A stretch of DNA of 64,000 nt from UBA1413 sp964567485 (GCA_964567485.1 CAZMMX010000002.1:1-64000); one strand, 5' to 3'; positions 53,127 to 62,232 are shown, counted from the first letter of the stretch. Made by a program: numbers and translations. Notes: generated from the sequence alone by a model not told the origin.

Positions 53127-53547
53127 ATTTTTCTTTGCGGAAGTGGCCGTTATCAGGGTAAAACAGCGGTTTCTGCGGCAGGTGATTCAATCCCTTGCAA
53201 AAAATGAAAACAGGAAAGCCGGAGAAATCAATGTTATTTTCTGTTCCGACGAATATTTGCTGAAGATTAACAGGGAGTTTTTGTCGCACGATTTTTACAC
53301 CGATATCGTTACTTTTGACAACAGCCAGGAGGAGACTCTTGCCGGTGAACTATACATCAGTTTGGAAAGGGTAAGAGAAAACAGCGTTTATTATGGGGTC
53401 GCTTTTAAAAAGGAGCTGGCCAGGGTGGTGATCCACGGTGTCCTTCACCTGGTAGGATATAAGGATAAGCGTAAAACGGACAAAAAAGAGATGGTGGAAA
53501 AGGAAGATTTTTATCTACGGATGTTTGATATAGAAAACAGTTACTGA
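53113..53547 (+). CDS. ybeY: rRNA maturation endoribonuclease YbeY
   Basis: 144 residues from the GTG at 53113 (a TTG at 53104 is also possible); no ATG fits, and translation probably depends on the overlapping upstream gene. EINVIFCSDEYLLKINREFLSHDFYTDIVTF and GELYISLERVRENS are YbeY core segments. The metal site reads HGVLHLVGYKDK: the first two histidines are kept but the third ligand, normally His, is Asp, as I recall for Bacteroidetes homologues. YbeY acts in 16S rRNA 3'-end processing and 70S quality control. Its stop codon overlaps the mnmG start by one base. Confidence 0.9.
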   Translation: MAGIRFFFAEVAVIRVKQRFLRQVIQSLAKNENRKAGEINVIFCSDEYLLKINREFLSHDFYTDIVTFDNSQEETLAGELYISLERVRENSVYYGVAFKKELARVVIHGVLHLVGYKDKRKTDKKEMVEKEDFYLRMFDIENSY

Positions 53548-55430
53548 TGCTACCCATATACGATGTCATCGTGGTTGGAGGAGGCCATGCGGGATGTGAG
53601 GCTGCCGCTGCTGCCGCGCGTATGGGTTCCCGTACCCTGCTGATTACCATGGATATGGCCAAGTATGCCCAAATGTCCTGTAATCCTGCCATGGGGGGTA
53701 TTGCCAAGGGCCAGATCATTAGGGAAATGGATGCCCTTGGGGGTTTTTCGGGAATTATTTCTGACCGTACATCCATTCAGTTCAGGATGCTCAACCGCTC
53801 AAAAGGACCGGCCATGTGGAGCCCCCGCGCTCAAATTGACAGGATGCGTTTTTCGGAAGAGTGGAGGGGGGTACTGGAGAATATCCCAAACCTGGAACTA
53901 TGGCAGGATACCGTGGTCAGGCTGTTGCTGAAGGATGGTGAGGTAAGGGGCGTGGTTACCCGCATAGGTGTTGAATTTGAAAGCCGCACGGTGGTGCTTA
54001 CCAACGGGACTTTTCTCAACGGATTGATGCACATCGGACGCAGTCAGATGGAAGGAGGCCGGATAGGGGAGTCCTCTTCCTATTTTCTGAGCGACCAACT
54101 TAATGAGGCCGGTTTCCGGACTGGCCGTCTGAAAACAGGAACACCGGTAAGAATCGACGGGAGGTCAGTTCACTTCGATATGCTGGCCGAACAGAAAGGC
54201 GACCTTGGAGGTGGTAAGTTTTCTTATCTCCCGGGGGAAAAATCAACCCTGAAACAACGCTCTTGCTGGATAACCTTTACCAATCCCGACGTACACGGTA
54301 TTCTGGAATCGGGTTTTGACGACTCTCCCATGTATAATGGTACCATCCGGAGTACTGGCCCCCGGTATTGTCCAAGCATCGAGTCCAAACTTGTTACTTT
54401 TGCCGAAAAACAACAGCACCAATTATTTCTGGAACCAGAGGGCGAAAATACTCAGGAATACTACCTGAACGGCTTTTCCTCCTCCCTACCATGGGATGTA
54501 CAGCTCAAATCGCTCAGACGCATCAGGGGATTTGAAGAGGCAAAGATCTACAGACCAGGGTATGCTATCGAATATGACTATTTTGACCCTACACAGCTTC
54601 ATGCTACCCTGGAAACCAAGTTGGTTAAGAATCTCTTTTTCGCCGGACAAATTAACGGAACCACGGGGTATGAAGAAGCCGCAGCACAGGGACTTATGGC
54701 AGGAATCAACGCCCACTATACCGCTTCGGGAACTGGCGGACCTTTTGTACTTGGTCGCGACGAGGCCTACATCGGAGTGCTGATCGATGATCTGGTCACC
54801 AAAGGAGTGGATGAGCCTTACCGTATGTTTACCAGCAGGGCGGAATACCGTATCTTATTGCGGCAGGATAATGCTGATGAGCGGCTGACCCGAAAAGGGG
54901 TGGCTCTGGGACTGGCATCAGAAGAACGGGTGACCCTCCTGGAAGAGAAAATAAGAATTCGGTCGGAAATCATTGATTTTCTGCGTTCTTTTAGTATTAA
55001 ACCACAGTATATCAATGATTTGCTTGACAGTAAAGGTACTTCTCTGTTGCGGCAGCCTGTAAAGCTCATTGATGTATTACTCAGGCCGCAGATGACTATC
55101 TTTGATCTGGTGAAGCATATTGCTCCATTCGGCGCAATGATCAGGAAACTGCACATGGGAGAGCGTTATGATGAGATCATGGAATCAGCCGAAATTTCGG
55201 TGAAGTATGAAGGGTATATTCAGCGGGAAAGGGCACTGGCCGATAAGGTTAAGAGACTGGAAAACATCGATATAGAGGGCAGGTTTGATTATTCGAACCT
55301 CCAATCCCTCTCTACCGAGGCACGACAGAAGCTGAGTTCGATCAAGCCTGCCACCATCGGACAAGCCAGTCGGATACCGGGAGTCTCTCCGGCCGACATC
55401 AACGTTCTGCTGATCCTGCTCGGACGATAA
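53547..55430 (+). CDS. mnmG: tRNA uridine-5-carboxymethylaminomethyl modification enzyme MnmG
   Basis: 627 residues, full length. The FAD-binding N-terminus is YDVIVVGGGHAGCEAAAAAARMG, followed by SCNPAMGGIAKGQIIREMDALGG; FAGQINGTTGYEEAAAQGLMAGINA and YRMFTSRAEYRILLRQDNADERLT are MnmG signatures. With MnmE it modifies U34 in the wobble position of several tRNAs. The start codon overlaps the ybeY stop, and apt starts 26 bases after the end. MnmE is not in the window. Confidence 0.97.
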   Translation: MLPIYDVIVVGGGHAGCEAAAAAARMGSRTLLITMDMAKYAQMSCNPAMGGIAKGQIIREMDALGGFSGIISDRTSIQFRMLNRSKGPAMWSPRAQIDRMRFSEEWRGVLENIPNLELWQDTVVRLLLKDGEVRGVVTRIGVEFESRTVVLTNGTFLNGLMHIGRSQMEGGRIGESSSYFLSDQLNEAGFRTGRLKTGTPVRIDGRSVHFDMLAEQKGDLGGGKFSYLPGEKSTLKQRSCWITFTNPDVHGILESGFDDSPMYNGTIRSTGPRYCPSIESKLVTFAEKQQHQLFLEPEGENTQEYYLNGFSSSLPWDVQLKSLRRIRGFEEAKIYRPGYAIEYDYFDPTQLHATLETKLVKNLFFAGQINGTTGYEEAAAQGLMAGINAHYTASGTGGPFVLGRDEAYIGVLIDDLVTKGVDEPYRMFTSRAEYRILLRQDNADERLTRKGVALGLASEERVTLLEEKIRIRSEIIDFLRSFSIKPQYINDLLDSKGTSLLRQPVKLIDVLLRPQMTIFDLVKHIAPFGAMIRKLHMGERYDEIMESAEISVKYEGYIQRERALADKVKRLENIDIEGRFDYSNLQSLSTEARQKLSSIKPATIGQASRIPGVSPADINVLLILLGR

Positions 55431-55456
55431 ATGTTCCACGTGGAACAAATAATGAA

Positions 55457-55987
55457 ATGGAAAAAATGGATTTAAAGAGTTACATCAGGGAGGTCCCCGA
55501 TTTTCCGCAACCGGGAATCGGTTTCAAGGATATTACCACACTGATCGGAGATGCGGAAGCTTTTAGGGTCATGGTTGATCGTATTACCCGTCATTACCGC
55601 AACAGGGGAATCACCAAGGTGGTTTCGCTCGAGTCACGGGGATTTATTGTCGGCGGAGCCCTGGCTTACCACCTGCAGGCCGGCTTTGTTCCCATCCGTA
55701 AGGCCGGAAAACTCCCTTCACAAACCATCTCTATGTCTTATGACCTGGAATACGGAACCGATACCATCGAGATCCACGCCGATGCCCTGGGGGAAAACGA
55801 CACCGTGCTTATCCATGACGACCTTCTGGCTACGGGAGGTACGGCCCTGGCAGCCCTTCACCTGGTGCAAAAACTGGGGGTGAAGAAGATTTACTTCAGC
55901 TTCATCTGTGACCTGCAGTTTATCCATACACCCCTCAAGGAGGAACTGAATACCTACGAACCACACATCCTGGTGAGTTATCCCTAA
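55457..55987 (+). CDS. apt: Adenine phosphoribosyltransferase
   Basis: 176 residues (an ATG three codons later is the alternative start). SYIREVPDFPQPGIGFKDITTLI is the Apt N-terminus, VVSLESRGFIVGGALAYHL the pyrophosphate loop and VLIHDDLLATGGTALAAL the PRPP-binding motif. It salvages adenine to AMP with PRPP. It sits between mnmG and uvrC on one strand with short spacers. Confidence 0.96.
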   Translation: MEKMDLKSYIREVPDFPQPGIGFKDITTLIGDAEAFRVMVDRITRHYRNRGITKVVSLESRGFIVGGALAYHLQAGFVPIRKAGKLPSQTISMSYDLEYGTDTIEIHADALGENDTVLIHDDLLATGGTALAALHLVQKLGVKKIYFSFICDLQFIHTPLKEELNTYEPHILVSYP

Positions 55988-55997
55988 TTCCCTTTCC

Positions 55998-57851
55998 TTG
56001 GCCGATAAATTTATCAATAGGAATATTGATCACCTGAGGTCACTCGTTGCCCTGTTGCCTGACCTTCCTGGGATTTACCAGTATTTCGACAATGCGGGGA
56101 TGATTATTTATATCGGCAAAGCCAAAAATCTAAAAAAAAGGGTAGCCTCCTATTTCAATAAAACCCCCGAAAATCGCAAAACCGCCTTGTTGGTGCGTAA
56201 TATCGCCGATATCCGTCACATGGTGGTCGATAGCGAAGAGGATGCCCTCCTGCTCGAAAATAACCTGATCAAAAAATACAGGCCACGTTATAATATCAGG
56301 TTAAAAGATGACAAGACCTACCCCTGGCTCTGTATCAAAAATGAGCGTTTTCCCAGGGTTTTTAAAACCCGCCAGGTCATTCGCGATGGGTCTGAATACT
56401 TCGGTCCCTTTACCTCATGGATCACCGTCTCCACCCTGTTGGAACTCTTCAAAAAACTATATAAGCTCCGCACCTGCAATTATCTGTTGTCGGAAGATAA
56501 CGTACAACGCGGAAAATACCGGCTGTGTCTGGAATACCACATCGGCAATTGCACGGGACCCTGTGAAAATCTCATCAGTGCTGACCAGTATGGTCAGGGC
56601 ATCGCTGAAATCAGGGATATCCTGAAGGGAAATGTGACGGGGGTGATTCGTCAGTTGAAGGAGTTGATGAAACGGCACGCCTCAGACTACCGATTTGAGG
56701 AGGCCCAAATGATCAAGGAGAGGATCTCCGCCCTCGAAAAGTACCAGAGCCGCTCAACCGTGGTGAGTTCCTCCATTACCGATGTAGATGTCTTTACCGT
56801 CGATTCGGACGAAAAAATGGCGGTGGTCAATTATCTTAAAATCATCCGCGGGGCCATCGTTCAAACCTACAGCATGGAAATCCGCAAACAGCTCGATGAA
56901 CCCGACGATGAACTTCTCCTCTCTGCCATGATAGAAATCCGGCAGAAAATTTTCAGCAATGCACGTGAAATTATCGTTCCTTTCCGTCTCACCGCCGAAC
57001 TGAAAAATGTCAAATTTACAGTACCTAAAAAGGGTGAGAAATTTAAGCTACTCGAACTTTCACATCGCAATGCCCGCTATTTCAGATTGGAAAGGGAGAA
57101 GCAATACTCTTCCGCCACACCCCTGCGCCCCTCGGAAAGGATCCTGGAAACCCTGCGTAAAGATCTCAGGATGCAGGAAGTGCCTACCCATATAGAATGT
57201 TTTGATAACAGCAATTTGCAGGGAAGTTTTCCGGTTGCGGCTTGTGTGGTTTTTATTAATGGAAGGCCTGCCAAAAGAGAATACCGCCATTTCAACATTA
57301 AAAGCGTGGAGGGGATCGACGATTTTGCCTCTATGGACGAGATTGTGACCCGCAGGTACCAGCGCCTGGTGGAAGAGGAAAAACCCCTGCCCCAGCTCAT
57401 CATTGTTGATGGTGGAAAAGGACAGCTTTCTGCGGCTACCTCGGCCCTGGAAAACCTGGGCCTCCGCGGAAAAATCACCATCATCGGCATTGCCAAACGG
57501 TTGGAAGAGATTTATTTCCCCGGGGACCAGATCCCTCTCTACCTCGACAAAAAATCAGAATCCCTGAAACTGATCAGCCACCTGCGTGACGAGGCTCACC
57601 GCTTCGGCATCACCTTCCACCGACAGAAAAGATCTACCGCCTTCCTCCAATCAGAACTGGAATCCATCCCCGGAATCGGTCCGGCCACCCTCCAGAAACT
57701 CCTCAGAAAATTCAAATCGGTACACAACATCAAAGAACTTAGTTCCGCACAACTTACCTCAGAGGTGGGAAAAGCCAAAGCTACCCTCCTGCTCGATTAT
57801 TTTAGAAAAGAGGCGGAGAATTCAGGGGAAGGGGCTTCCCCCAACGAATAA
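55998..57851 (+). CDS. uvrC: UvrABC excision nuclease subunit C
   Basis: 617 residues with a TTG start ten bases after apt; the next ATG is well inside the GIY-YIG domain. That domain covers about 18-95 (LPGIYQYFDNAGMIIYIGKAKNLKKR). The UvrB-binding helix pair is at about 205-240, the RNase H-like nuclease domain includes IECFDNSNLQG and IIVDGGKGQLSAATSAL, and tandem helix-hairpin-helix motifs end the protein (LESIPGIGPATLQKLLRKFKS). It makes both incisions in nucleotide-excision repair. In many Bacteroidales it is followed by dtd-mazG-deoC; here those genes are at 17.7-19.3 kb instead. Confidence 0.96.
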   Translation: MADKFINRNIDHLRSLVALLPDLPGIYQYFDNAGMIIYIGKAKNLKKRVASYFNKTPENRKTALLVRNIADIRHMVVDSEEDALLLENNLIKKYRPRYNIRLKDDKTYPWLCIKNERFPRVFKTRQVIRDGSEYFGPFTSWITVSTLLELFKKLYKLRTCNYLLSEDNVQRGKYRLCLEYHIGNCTGPCENLISADQYGQGIAEIRDILKGNVTGVIRQLKELMKRHASDYRFEEAQMIKERISALEKYQSRSTVVSSSITDVDVFTVDSDEKMAVVNYLKIIRGAIVQTYSMEIRKQLDEPDDELLLSAMIEIRQKIFSNAREIIVPFRLTAELKNVKFTVPKKGEKFKLLELSHRNARYFRLEREKQYSSATPLRPSERILETLRKDLRMQEVPTHIECFDNSNLQGSFPVAACVVFINGRPAKREYRHFNIKSVEGIDDFASMDEIVTRRYQRLVEEEKPLPQLIIVDGGKGQLSAATSALENLGLRGKITIIGIAKRLEEIYFPGDQIPLYLDKKSESLKLISHLRDEAHRFGITFHRQKRSTAFLQSELESIPGIGPATLQKLLRKFKSVHNIKELSSAQLTSEVGKAKATLLLDYFRKEAENSGEGASPNE

Positions 57852-58070
57852 GAGGCTTCCTTGCTCAATTATTGGGGTATATTCCTGTGGCCGGACAAAT
57901 GACTCGAAGATGTTGTGCGTATTTAAAGCACAGATATACAATGTGATAAACTGTATTTAACAGTATGTAAACCTTATCGGTCCGGAAATGGCTTCTTCAC
58001 TGGGAGGAGGTTGGAGGAGATCCTTCCTGCGGGGTTAAAATGAGGGGGATGTATAACTGAAGCTAGTTTT

Positions 58071-58255
58071 GATAGGAAGTGGGGAACATGTCGAGATAGG
58101 AAGCGGGGAACATGTNNNNNNNNNNNNNNNNNNNNNNNNNNNNNNNNNNNNNNNNNNNNNNNNNNNNNNNNNNNNNNNNNNNNNNNNNNNNNNNNNNNNN
58201 NNNNNNNNNNNNNNNAGCGGGGAACATATTGAGATAGGAAGTGGGGAACATGTTG
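58071..58255. repeat. 24-bp tandem repeat array, interrupted by assembly gap
   Basis: Units of GATAGGAAG(T/C)GGGGAACATG plus TCGA or a variant occur on both sides of the run of N: 58071-58094, 58095-58115, then a partial unit 58216-58232 and 58233-58255. Units are adjacent with no spacer. Identical repeats on both flanks show that the gap is a collapsed array, so the join itself is credible. The array lies in the 514-bp spacer between the convergent uvrC and rsgA genes, which holds no gene I can support. Confidence 0.85.
58116..58215. other. Assembly gap of 100 N inside tandem array
   Basis: Exactly 100 N placed within the 24-bp repeat array; the true length is unknown. Confidence 0.95.
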
Positions 58256-58365
58256 GGTCAGTAAGACTGCCGAATGCATGGTCATGATGACTGAATTGTG
58301 TTTGATCCCGGTGACTAAGTATGTTTAATCCCGGTGGGAGGGGAGAAAAGGAGCCGTGGCGTGTT

Positions 58366-59316
58366 TCAGAAGGAGGGGCGGTATTTTTCGTCGGTTTCGA
58401 GGAGGCCCAGGTAGCTGACGTACCGGGAGAGGGCAATTTCTCCTTTTTCCACTGCTTTCTTGACGGCGCACCCCGGTTCGTGGGTATGGGAGCAGTTGTT
58501 GAACTGACAATCTGATGAGATTATAAAAAACTCACGAAAATAGTGAGAGATTTCCCAAGGTTCCATTTCCAGCATACCAAAGGCTTTGATACCCGGGGTA
58601 TCGATGATATAGCCTCCGAAATCGAGTTCGAAGAGTTCAGAAAATGTGGTGGTGTGTTTTCCTTTTTCGTGGGAGTCGGAAATTTCGCAGGTGCGGAGTT
58701 GCAGGCCCGGCTGGAGGATGTTGATCAGGGTAGACTTGCCTACCCCGCTGTGGCCGTTAAACACGCTGATTTTCCCCTTCATCATCTCTCTGAGTTCATC
58801 TATTCCCTCGTTGCTGATGGCCGAGGTGTGAAGGGTGGGATATCCGATGGAAGCATAGAGGGAGGTGACTTCGGCCAGGGTTTGCTGCTGTTGCGGATGA
58901 TACCTGTCGGTTTTGTTGAAGACCAGAACCACGGGAATGCGGTATGCTTCGGCCGATGCCAGGAATCTGTCGATAAAGGTGGTGGTGGTCACCGGATAGC
59001 TGATGGTGGCTATCAGGAAAGCCTGGTCGATGTTGGAGGCGATGATATGGGCTTGATGGGAGAGATTCTGTGATCTTCTGATGATATAATTCTTTCGTTC
59101 GTGGATGGAGTGAATCGTTCCGATCTTTGTTTGCTGGTTGTGGCTCTCCTTTTCAAGATATTGAAAATCAACCCGGTCACCCACGGCGACCGGGTTGGTG
59201 GTTTTCAATCCCTTAATGCGCAAGTTTCCCCTGATGCGGCATTCGTATTTGATGCCGTCATCATCCCTGACGGTGAACCAGCTTCCTGTGGAGCGAATGA
59301 CAATTCCTGTCTTCAA
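58366..59316 (-). CDS. rsgA: Ribosome small-subunit biogenesis GTPase RsgA
   Basis: 316 residues. An N-terminal OB fold (about 1-75) precedes a circularly permuted GTPase: G4 LVFNKTDRY comes before G1 FNGHSGVGKSTLIN and G3 DTPGIKAFG. The C-terminal zinc motif is in SDCQFNNCSHTHEPGCAVKKA. RsgA checks late 30S assembly. It follows tdh by 15 bases on the same strand. Confidence 0.96.
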   Translation of the reverse strand: MKTGIVIRSTGSWFTVRDDDGIKYECRIRGNLRIKGLKTTNPVAVGDRVDFQYLEKESHNQQTKIGTIHSIHERKNYIIRRSQNLSHQAHIIASNIDQAFLIATISYPVTTTTFIDRFLASAEAYRIPVVLVFNKTDRYHPQQQQTLAEVTSLYASIGYPTLHTSAISNEGIDELREMMKGKISVFNGHSGVGKSTLINILQPGLQLRTCEISDSHEKGKHTTTFSELFELDFGGYIIDTPGIKAFGMLEMEPWEISHYFREFFIISSDCQFNNCSHTHEPGCAVKKAVEKGEIALSRYVSYLGLLETDEKYRPSF

Positions 59317-59331
59317 TATCTTATTTCTTTA

Positions 59332-60360
59332 TCAGTTCCAGTCAAGGATGATTTTTCCGCAGTTGCCGGCTTCCATGATGTCGAAGGCTTCCTGGAACTG
59401 TGTGGCCGGGAACCGGTGGGTGATCACTCCCGATATGTCGAGACCCGACAGGAGCATCATTTCCATTTGGTACCAGGTTTCATACATCTCCCTCCCGTAG
59501 ATGCCTTTCAGAGTTAATCCCTTGAAAATCAGTTTTCCCCAGTTGATGGTTGTCGATTGGGGGAGGAGACCCAGGAGGCTGATTTTTCCCCCGTTGTACA
59601 TATTGTTGACCATATCATTAAAGGCTACCGGGGAACCGGAGCATTCGAGGCCGACATCGAAGCCACCCACCATGTGGAGGGTAGCCATTTTTTCGCGCAG
59701 GTTTTCCCGGGTGGGATCGATAACCAGGGTAGCGCCCATTTTCAGGGCCAGTTCACGGCGGAAGGGGCTCAGGTCGGTGCCCACGATGTTCCGGGCACCT
59801 GCAAACTTGCAGATGGCGGCAGCCATGGAGCCTATGGGTCCTCCGATACCGGTGATCAGCACATCTTCCCCCAGCAGGGGAAAGGAAAGGGCCGTATGGG
59901 TGGCATTGCCCATGGGGTCCATGATGGAGAGGATCTCGTCGGGAATACGGGCGTCAATGTGAAGTACATTTTTCGCCGGAACAGAGATATACTCGGCGAA
60001 ACCTCCGTCACGGCTGACGCCGATCCCGATGGTATTCTCGCAGATATGCTGTCTTCCCCGCCGGCAATTGCGGCAATACCCACAGGAAATGTGCCCCTCT
60101 ACGGTGACACGCTCCCCAATCCTGACATTGTCCACTTCACTGCCGGTTTCCACAACATGTCCCATGTACTCATGTCCTATAATTACAGGCGTTTTTATTG
60201 CCCCTTGGGCCCACTCGTCCCATTTGTATATATGCAGGTCAGTGCCGCAAATGGCCGACTTGCTCACTTTAATCAGAACATCATTGGGCCCCGGAACCGG
60301 AACCGGAACCTCTTCCATCCAGATGCCTCTCTCAGGCTTTCTCTTTACCAGTGCTTTCAT
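59332..60360 (-). CDS. tdh: L-threonine 3-dehydrogenase (zinc-dependent MDR family)
   Basis: 342 residues. Catalytic zinc ligands are in SAICGTDLHIYKWDEWA and GHEYMGHVVETG; the structural zinc loop has four cysteines in SCGYCRNCRRGRQHICEN. The NAD-binding segment is ITGIGGPIGSMAAAICKFAGARNIVGTDLS. It oxidises threonine to 2-amino-3-ketobutyrate. The partner ligase (kbl) is not in the window. Related sugar-alcohol dehydrogenases share the fold, but HIYKWDEWAQ..I fits Tdh best. Confidence 0.9.
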   Translation of the reverse strand: MKALVKRKPERGIWMEEVPVPVPGPNDVLIKVSKSAICGTDLHIYKWDEWAQGAIKTPVIIGHEYMGHVVETGSEVDNVRIGERVTVEGHISCGYCRNCRRGRQHICENTIGIGVSRDGGFAEYISVPAKNVLHIDARIPDEILSIMDPMGNATHTALSFPLLGEDVLITGIGGPIGSMAAAICKFAGARNIVGTDLSPFRRELALKMGATLVIDPTRENLREKMATLHMVGGFDVGLECSGSPVAFNDMVNNMYNGGKISLLGLLPQSTTINWGKLIFKGLTLKGIYGREMYETWYQMEMMLLSGLDISGVITHRFPATQFQEAFDIMEAGNCGKIILDWN

Positions 60361-60482
60361 ATTCCTTAATTAATTTGTGTTGTCATTTTTTACGGGCTGA
60401 AGGTAGGGGTGAAAATAGAAAAAAAAGGCGCTAAAAATCATGGTGGAACCTCTTTTTATGTGGGCCGTCAGCCCTCCTGAAT

Positions 60483-61727
60483 TCATACTTCTCTCTTACG
60501 GGGTGCAGGATTCAGGTGAAGTTCTCTGGCCGTGATGAGTCTTACGGGATACCAGGCGGCCAGAAAGCCAATGGCGAGTACAACGCCGGTGATCAGCAGC
60601 AGGTCGGCAAGCTGTATTTCCACTGGGTATGCCGATATGACAAAGGAACCCTCACCCGGCAGGGTGATGAGTCCGAACCTGATTTGCGCCAGGCAGACGG
60701 CCACGCCCAGGAGCAACCCCGCGGCTGTGCCTACCAGGGAAATCATCCATCCTTCCAGGAGAAAGATTCTCCGTACCAGATGTTCAGAGGCGCCCATGCT
60801 TCTGAGGATCATGATATCCTCTTTTTTGTCGATGATCAGCATGGTGAGGCTTCCCAGGATGTTAAAGGAGGCAATGACCAGGATAAAGGCCAGGATGAGG
60901 TAGGTGGCCCATTTCTCCATTTTCATGGTCTTATAGAGGGAGTCGTGTTGCTGGTATTTTGTTTTGACGAGGTAGTCGTCGCCGGCCTTGGCGATGATGG
61001 CATTCCTCACCTTTCTGACCGGCATATCGTGGTTTACCTTCACTTCCAGGGCGCTGACCTGTTTCCCGGTTTCAAAAAGTTCACGGGCGAAGGCTATGGG
61101 AACGAAGACCGTGCTGGCGTCTACCTCTTCCAGGAGAGCGAAGACGCCGGCGGGGTAACAGCTGCCAAAGCGGAGGGCTTTGTCGGGGCTCATCATTCCC
61201 GAGAGTCCCTTTGCAGGAACATAAAAGTGAATGGGAGCCGTGAAACTGAGGCTGATGCCCAGATATGCGGCAACCCCTTGTCCGGGTACCGCAAAATAGT
61301 CATCGATTTTCTCAGGAAGAAACCGTCCGTCGATGATCAGGCTGTCGATACCTGTGATATCGTTGAACTGGTCGTCGACCCCTTTCATAGTAGCGATGAA
61401 TTGTCTCTCCTCGTAAGCCAGAAGGGCGTTTCCCTCGATCACCTCCGAATAATCCGCCACGCCGGGCATGTCTGCCAGTACCTGGTCCCTGAGAAAGGCA
61501 GGATCGAAGAATTTTCCCTCGCGTGGGACGATCTTCAGGTCGGGGTCCAACACGCTGAAATAGGATTTAATGAGCCCGTCGAAGCCGTTGAATACCGACA
61601 GGACCACCACCAGGGCAAAAGTGCCTATGGCCATACCCGTGGCGGCAATCCCCGAAATGATGTTGATCACATGTTGTTTCTTCCGGGAGAAGAGGTACCG
61701 CCTGGCTATGAACAACGGAAAATTCAT
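60483..61727 (-). CDS. LolC/LolE-type ABC transporter permease
   Basis: 414 residues with an N-terminal membrane segment (QHVINIISGIAATGMAIGTFALVVVLSVFNGF), a periplasmic domain of about 210 residues, and three C-terminal segments including MILRSMGASEHLVRRIFLLEGWMISLVG, the FtsX-superfamily coupling region. LolCDE extracts lipoproteins from the inner membrane. The ATPase LolD is not adjacent. Bacteroidetes usually have such single LolE-like permeases scattered. It is 32 bases after rbfA on the same strand. Confidence 0.88.
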   Translation of the reverse strand: MNFPLFIARRYLFSRKKQHVINIISGIAATGMAIGTFALVVVLSVFNGFDGLIKSYFSVLDPDLKIVPREGKFFDPAFLRDQVLADMPGVADYSEVIEGNALLAYEERQFIATMKGVDDQFNDITGIDSLIIDGRFLPEKIDDYFAVPGQGVAAYLGISLSFTAPIHFYVPAKGLSGMMSPDKALRFGSCYPAGVFALLEEVDASTVFVPIAFARELFETGKQVSALEVKVNHDMPVRKVRNAIIAKAGDDYLVKTKYQQHDSLYKTMKMEKWATYLILAFILVIASFNILGSLTMLIIDKKEDIMILRSMGASEHLVRRIFLLEGWMISLVGTAAGLLLGVAVCLAQIRFGLITLPGEGSFVISAYPVEIQLADLLLITGVVLAIGFLAAWYPVRLITARELHLNPAPRKREV

Positions 61728-61759
61728 GGGATGTGTGATGAATGGCTCCTCCGAAGGGT

Positions 61760-62104
61760 TTATGAATGAAGCAGCCGGTCGATGTTTTCGAGATAATTGA
61801 GGCTGTCGTCGATAAAAAACTCCAGTTCGGGGATAATACGCAACTGTTTACCCACCTTATTGCCGATCAGTCCGCGGATGTTTTTGGTCATCAGTTTAAT
61901 ATGCTTCAGCGTTTCAGGGGCTTTTTCCGGCGGGAAAATGCTCAGGTAGCACCGGGCCAGCGACAGGTCACTGGTGATACGTACCACCGTGACACTGACC
62001 ATCAATCCCTGAAACTCACCGCGGAGTTCTTTCAGGAAGAGTTCTGCCATCTCTTTTTGGAGGAGACGGGCAATTTTATTCTGACGGGTTGAAAATTGTT
62101 CCAT
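61760..62104 (-). CDS. rbfA: 30S ribosome-binding factor RbfA
   Basis: 114 residues of the KH-like RbfA fold: STRQNKIARLLQKEMAELFLKEL, VSVTVVRITSDLSLARCYLSIF and LRIIPELEFFIDDSLNYLENIDRLL. It assists 16S rRNA maturation and cold adaptation. A -7 element (62124-62131) lies 20 bases upstream, inside which side a small palindrome GAGAATTATAATCTC (62110-62123) overlaps the leader. Confidence 0.93.
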   Translation of the reverse strand: MEQFSTRQNKIARLLQKEMAELFLKELRGEFQGLMVSVTVVRITSDLSLARCYLSIFPPEKAPETLKHIKLMTKNIRGLIGNKVGKQLRIIPELEFFIDDSLNYLENIDRLLHS

Positions 62105-62123
62105 GACGGAGAATTATAATCTC

Positions 62124-62131
62124 CAAAAATA
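62124..62131 (-). promoter_or_regulatory. -7 promoter element of the rbfA operon
   Basis: The minus strand reads TATTTTTG, matching TAnnTTTG, 20 bases before the rbfA ATG, and probably serves rbfA and the LolC/E-type permease gene. Confidence 0.5.
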
Positions 62132-62232
62132 CGCATTTTTCCGTTACACTTTCCCGAAAGTTAAGGGGTAGCGCTGGTGTTGGTAAATGAGATAATGTGT
62201 AATTTTCGGCTTTTATTCAGGAAGGAGAATTT

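Noticed and set aside
53113..53547. Missing third histidine of YbeY as a sign of an inactive enzyme
   Set aside because: As far as I recall, Asp at this position is usual in Bacteroidetes YbeY, so it is a lineage variant rather than a defect.
57974..58436. Minus-strand open frames with 8-residue repeats through gap 3
   Set aside because: The frames are open only because the repeat unit is 24 bp and N codons do not stop translation; no domain, start signal or neighbour supports a protein.
58366..60360. rsgA-tdh as part of the uvrC cluster
   Set aside because: They run on the opposite strand and are separated from uvrC by 514 bases with a repeat array.
60516..61769. Long plus-strand frame opposite the LolC/E-type permease gene
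   Set aside because: No protein family is recognisable and the minus-strand gene has clear membrane segments and family motifs.
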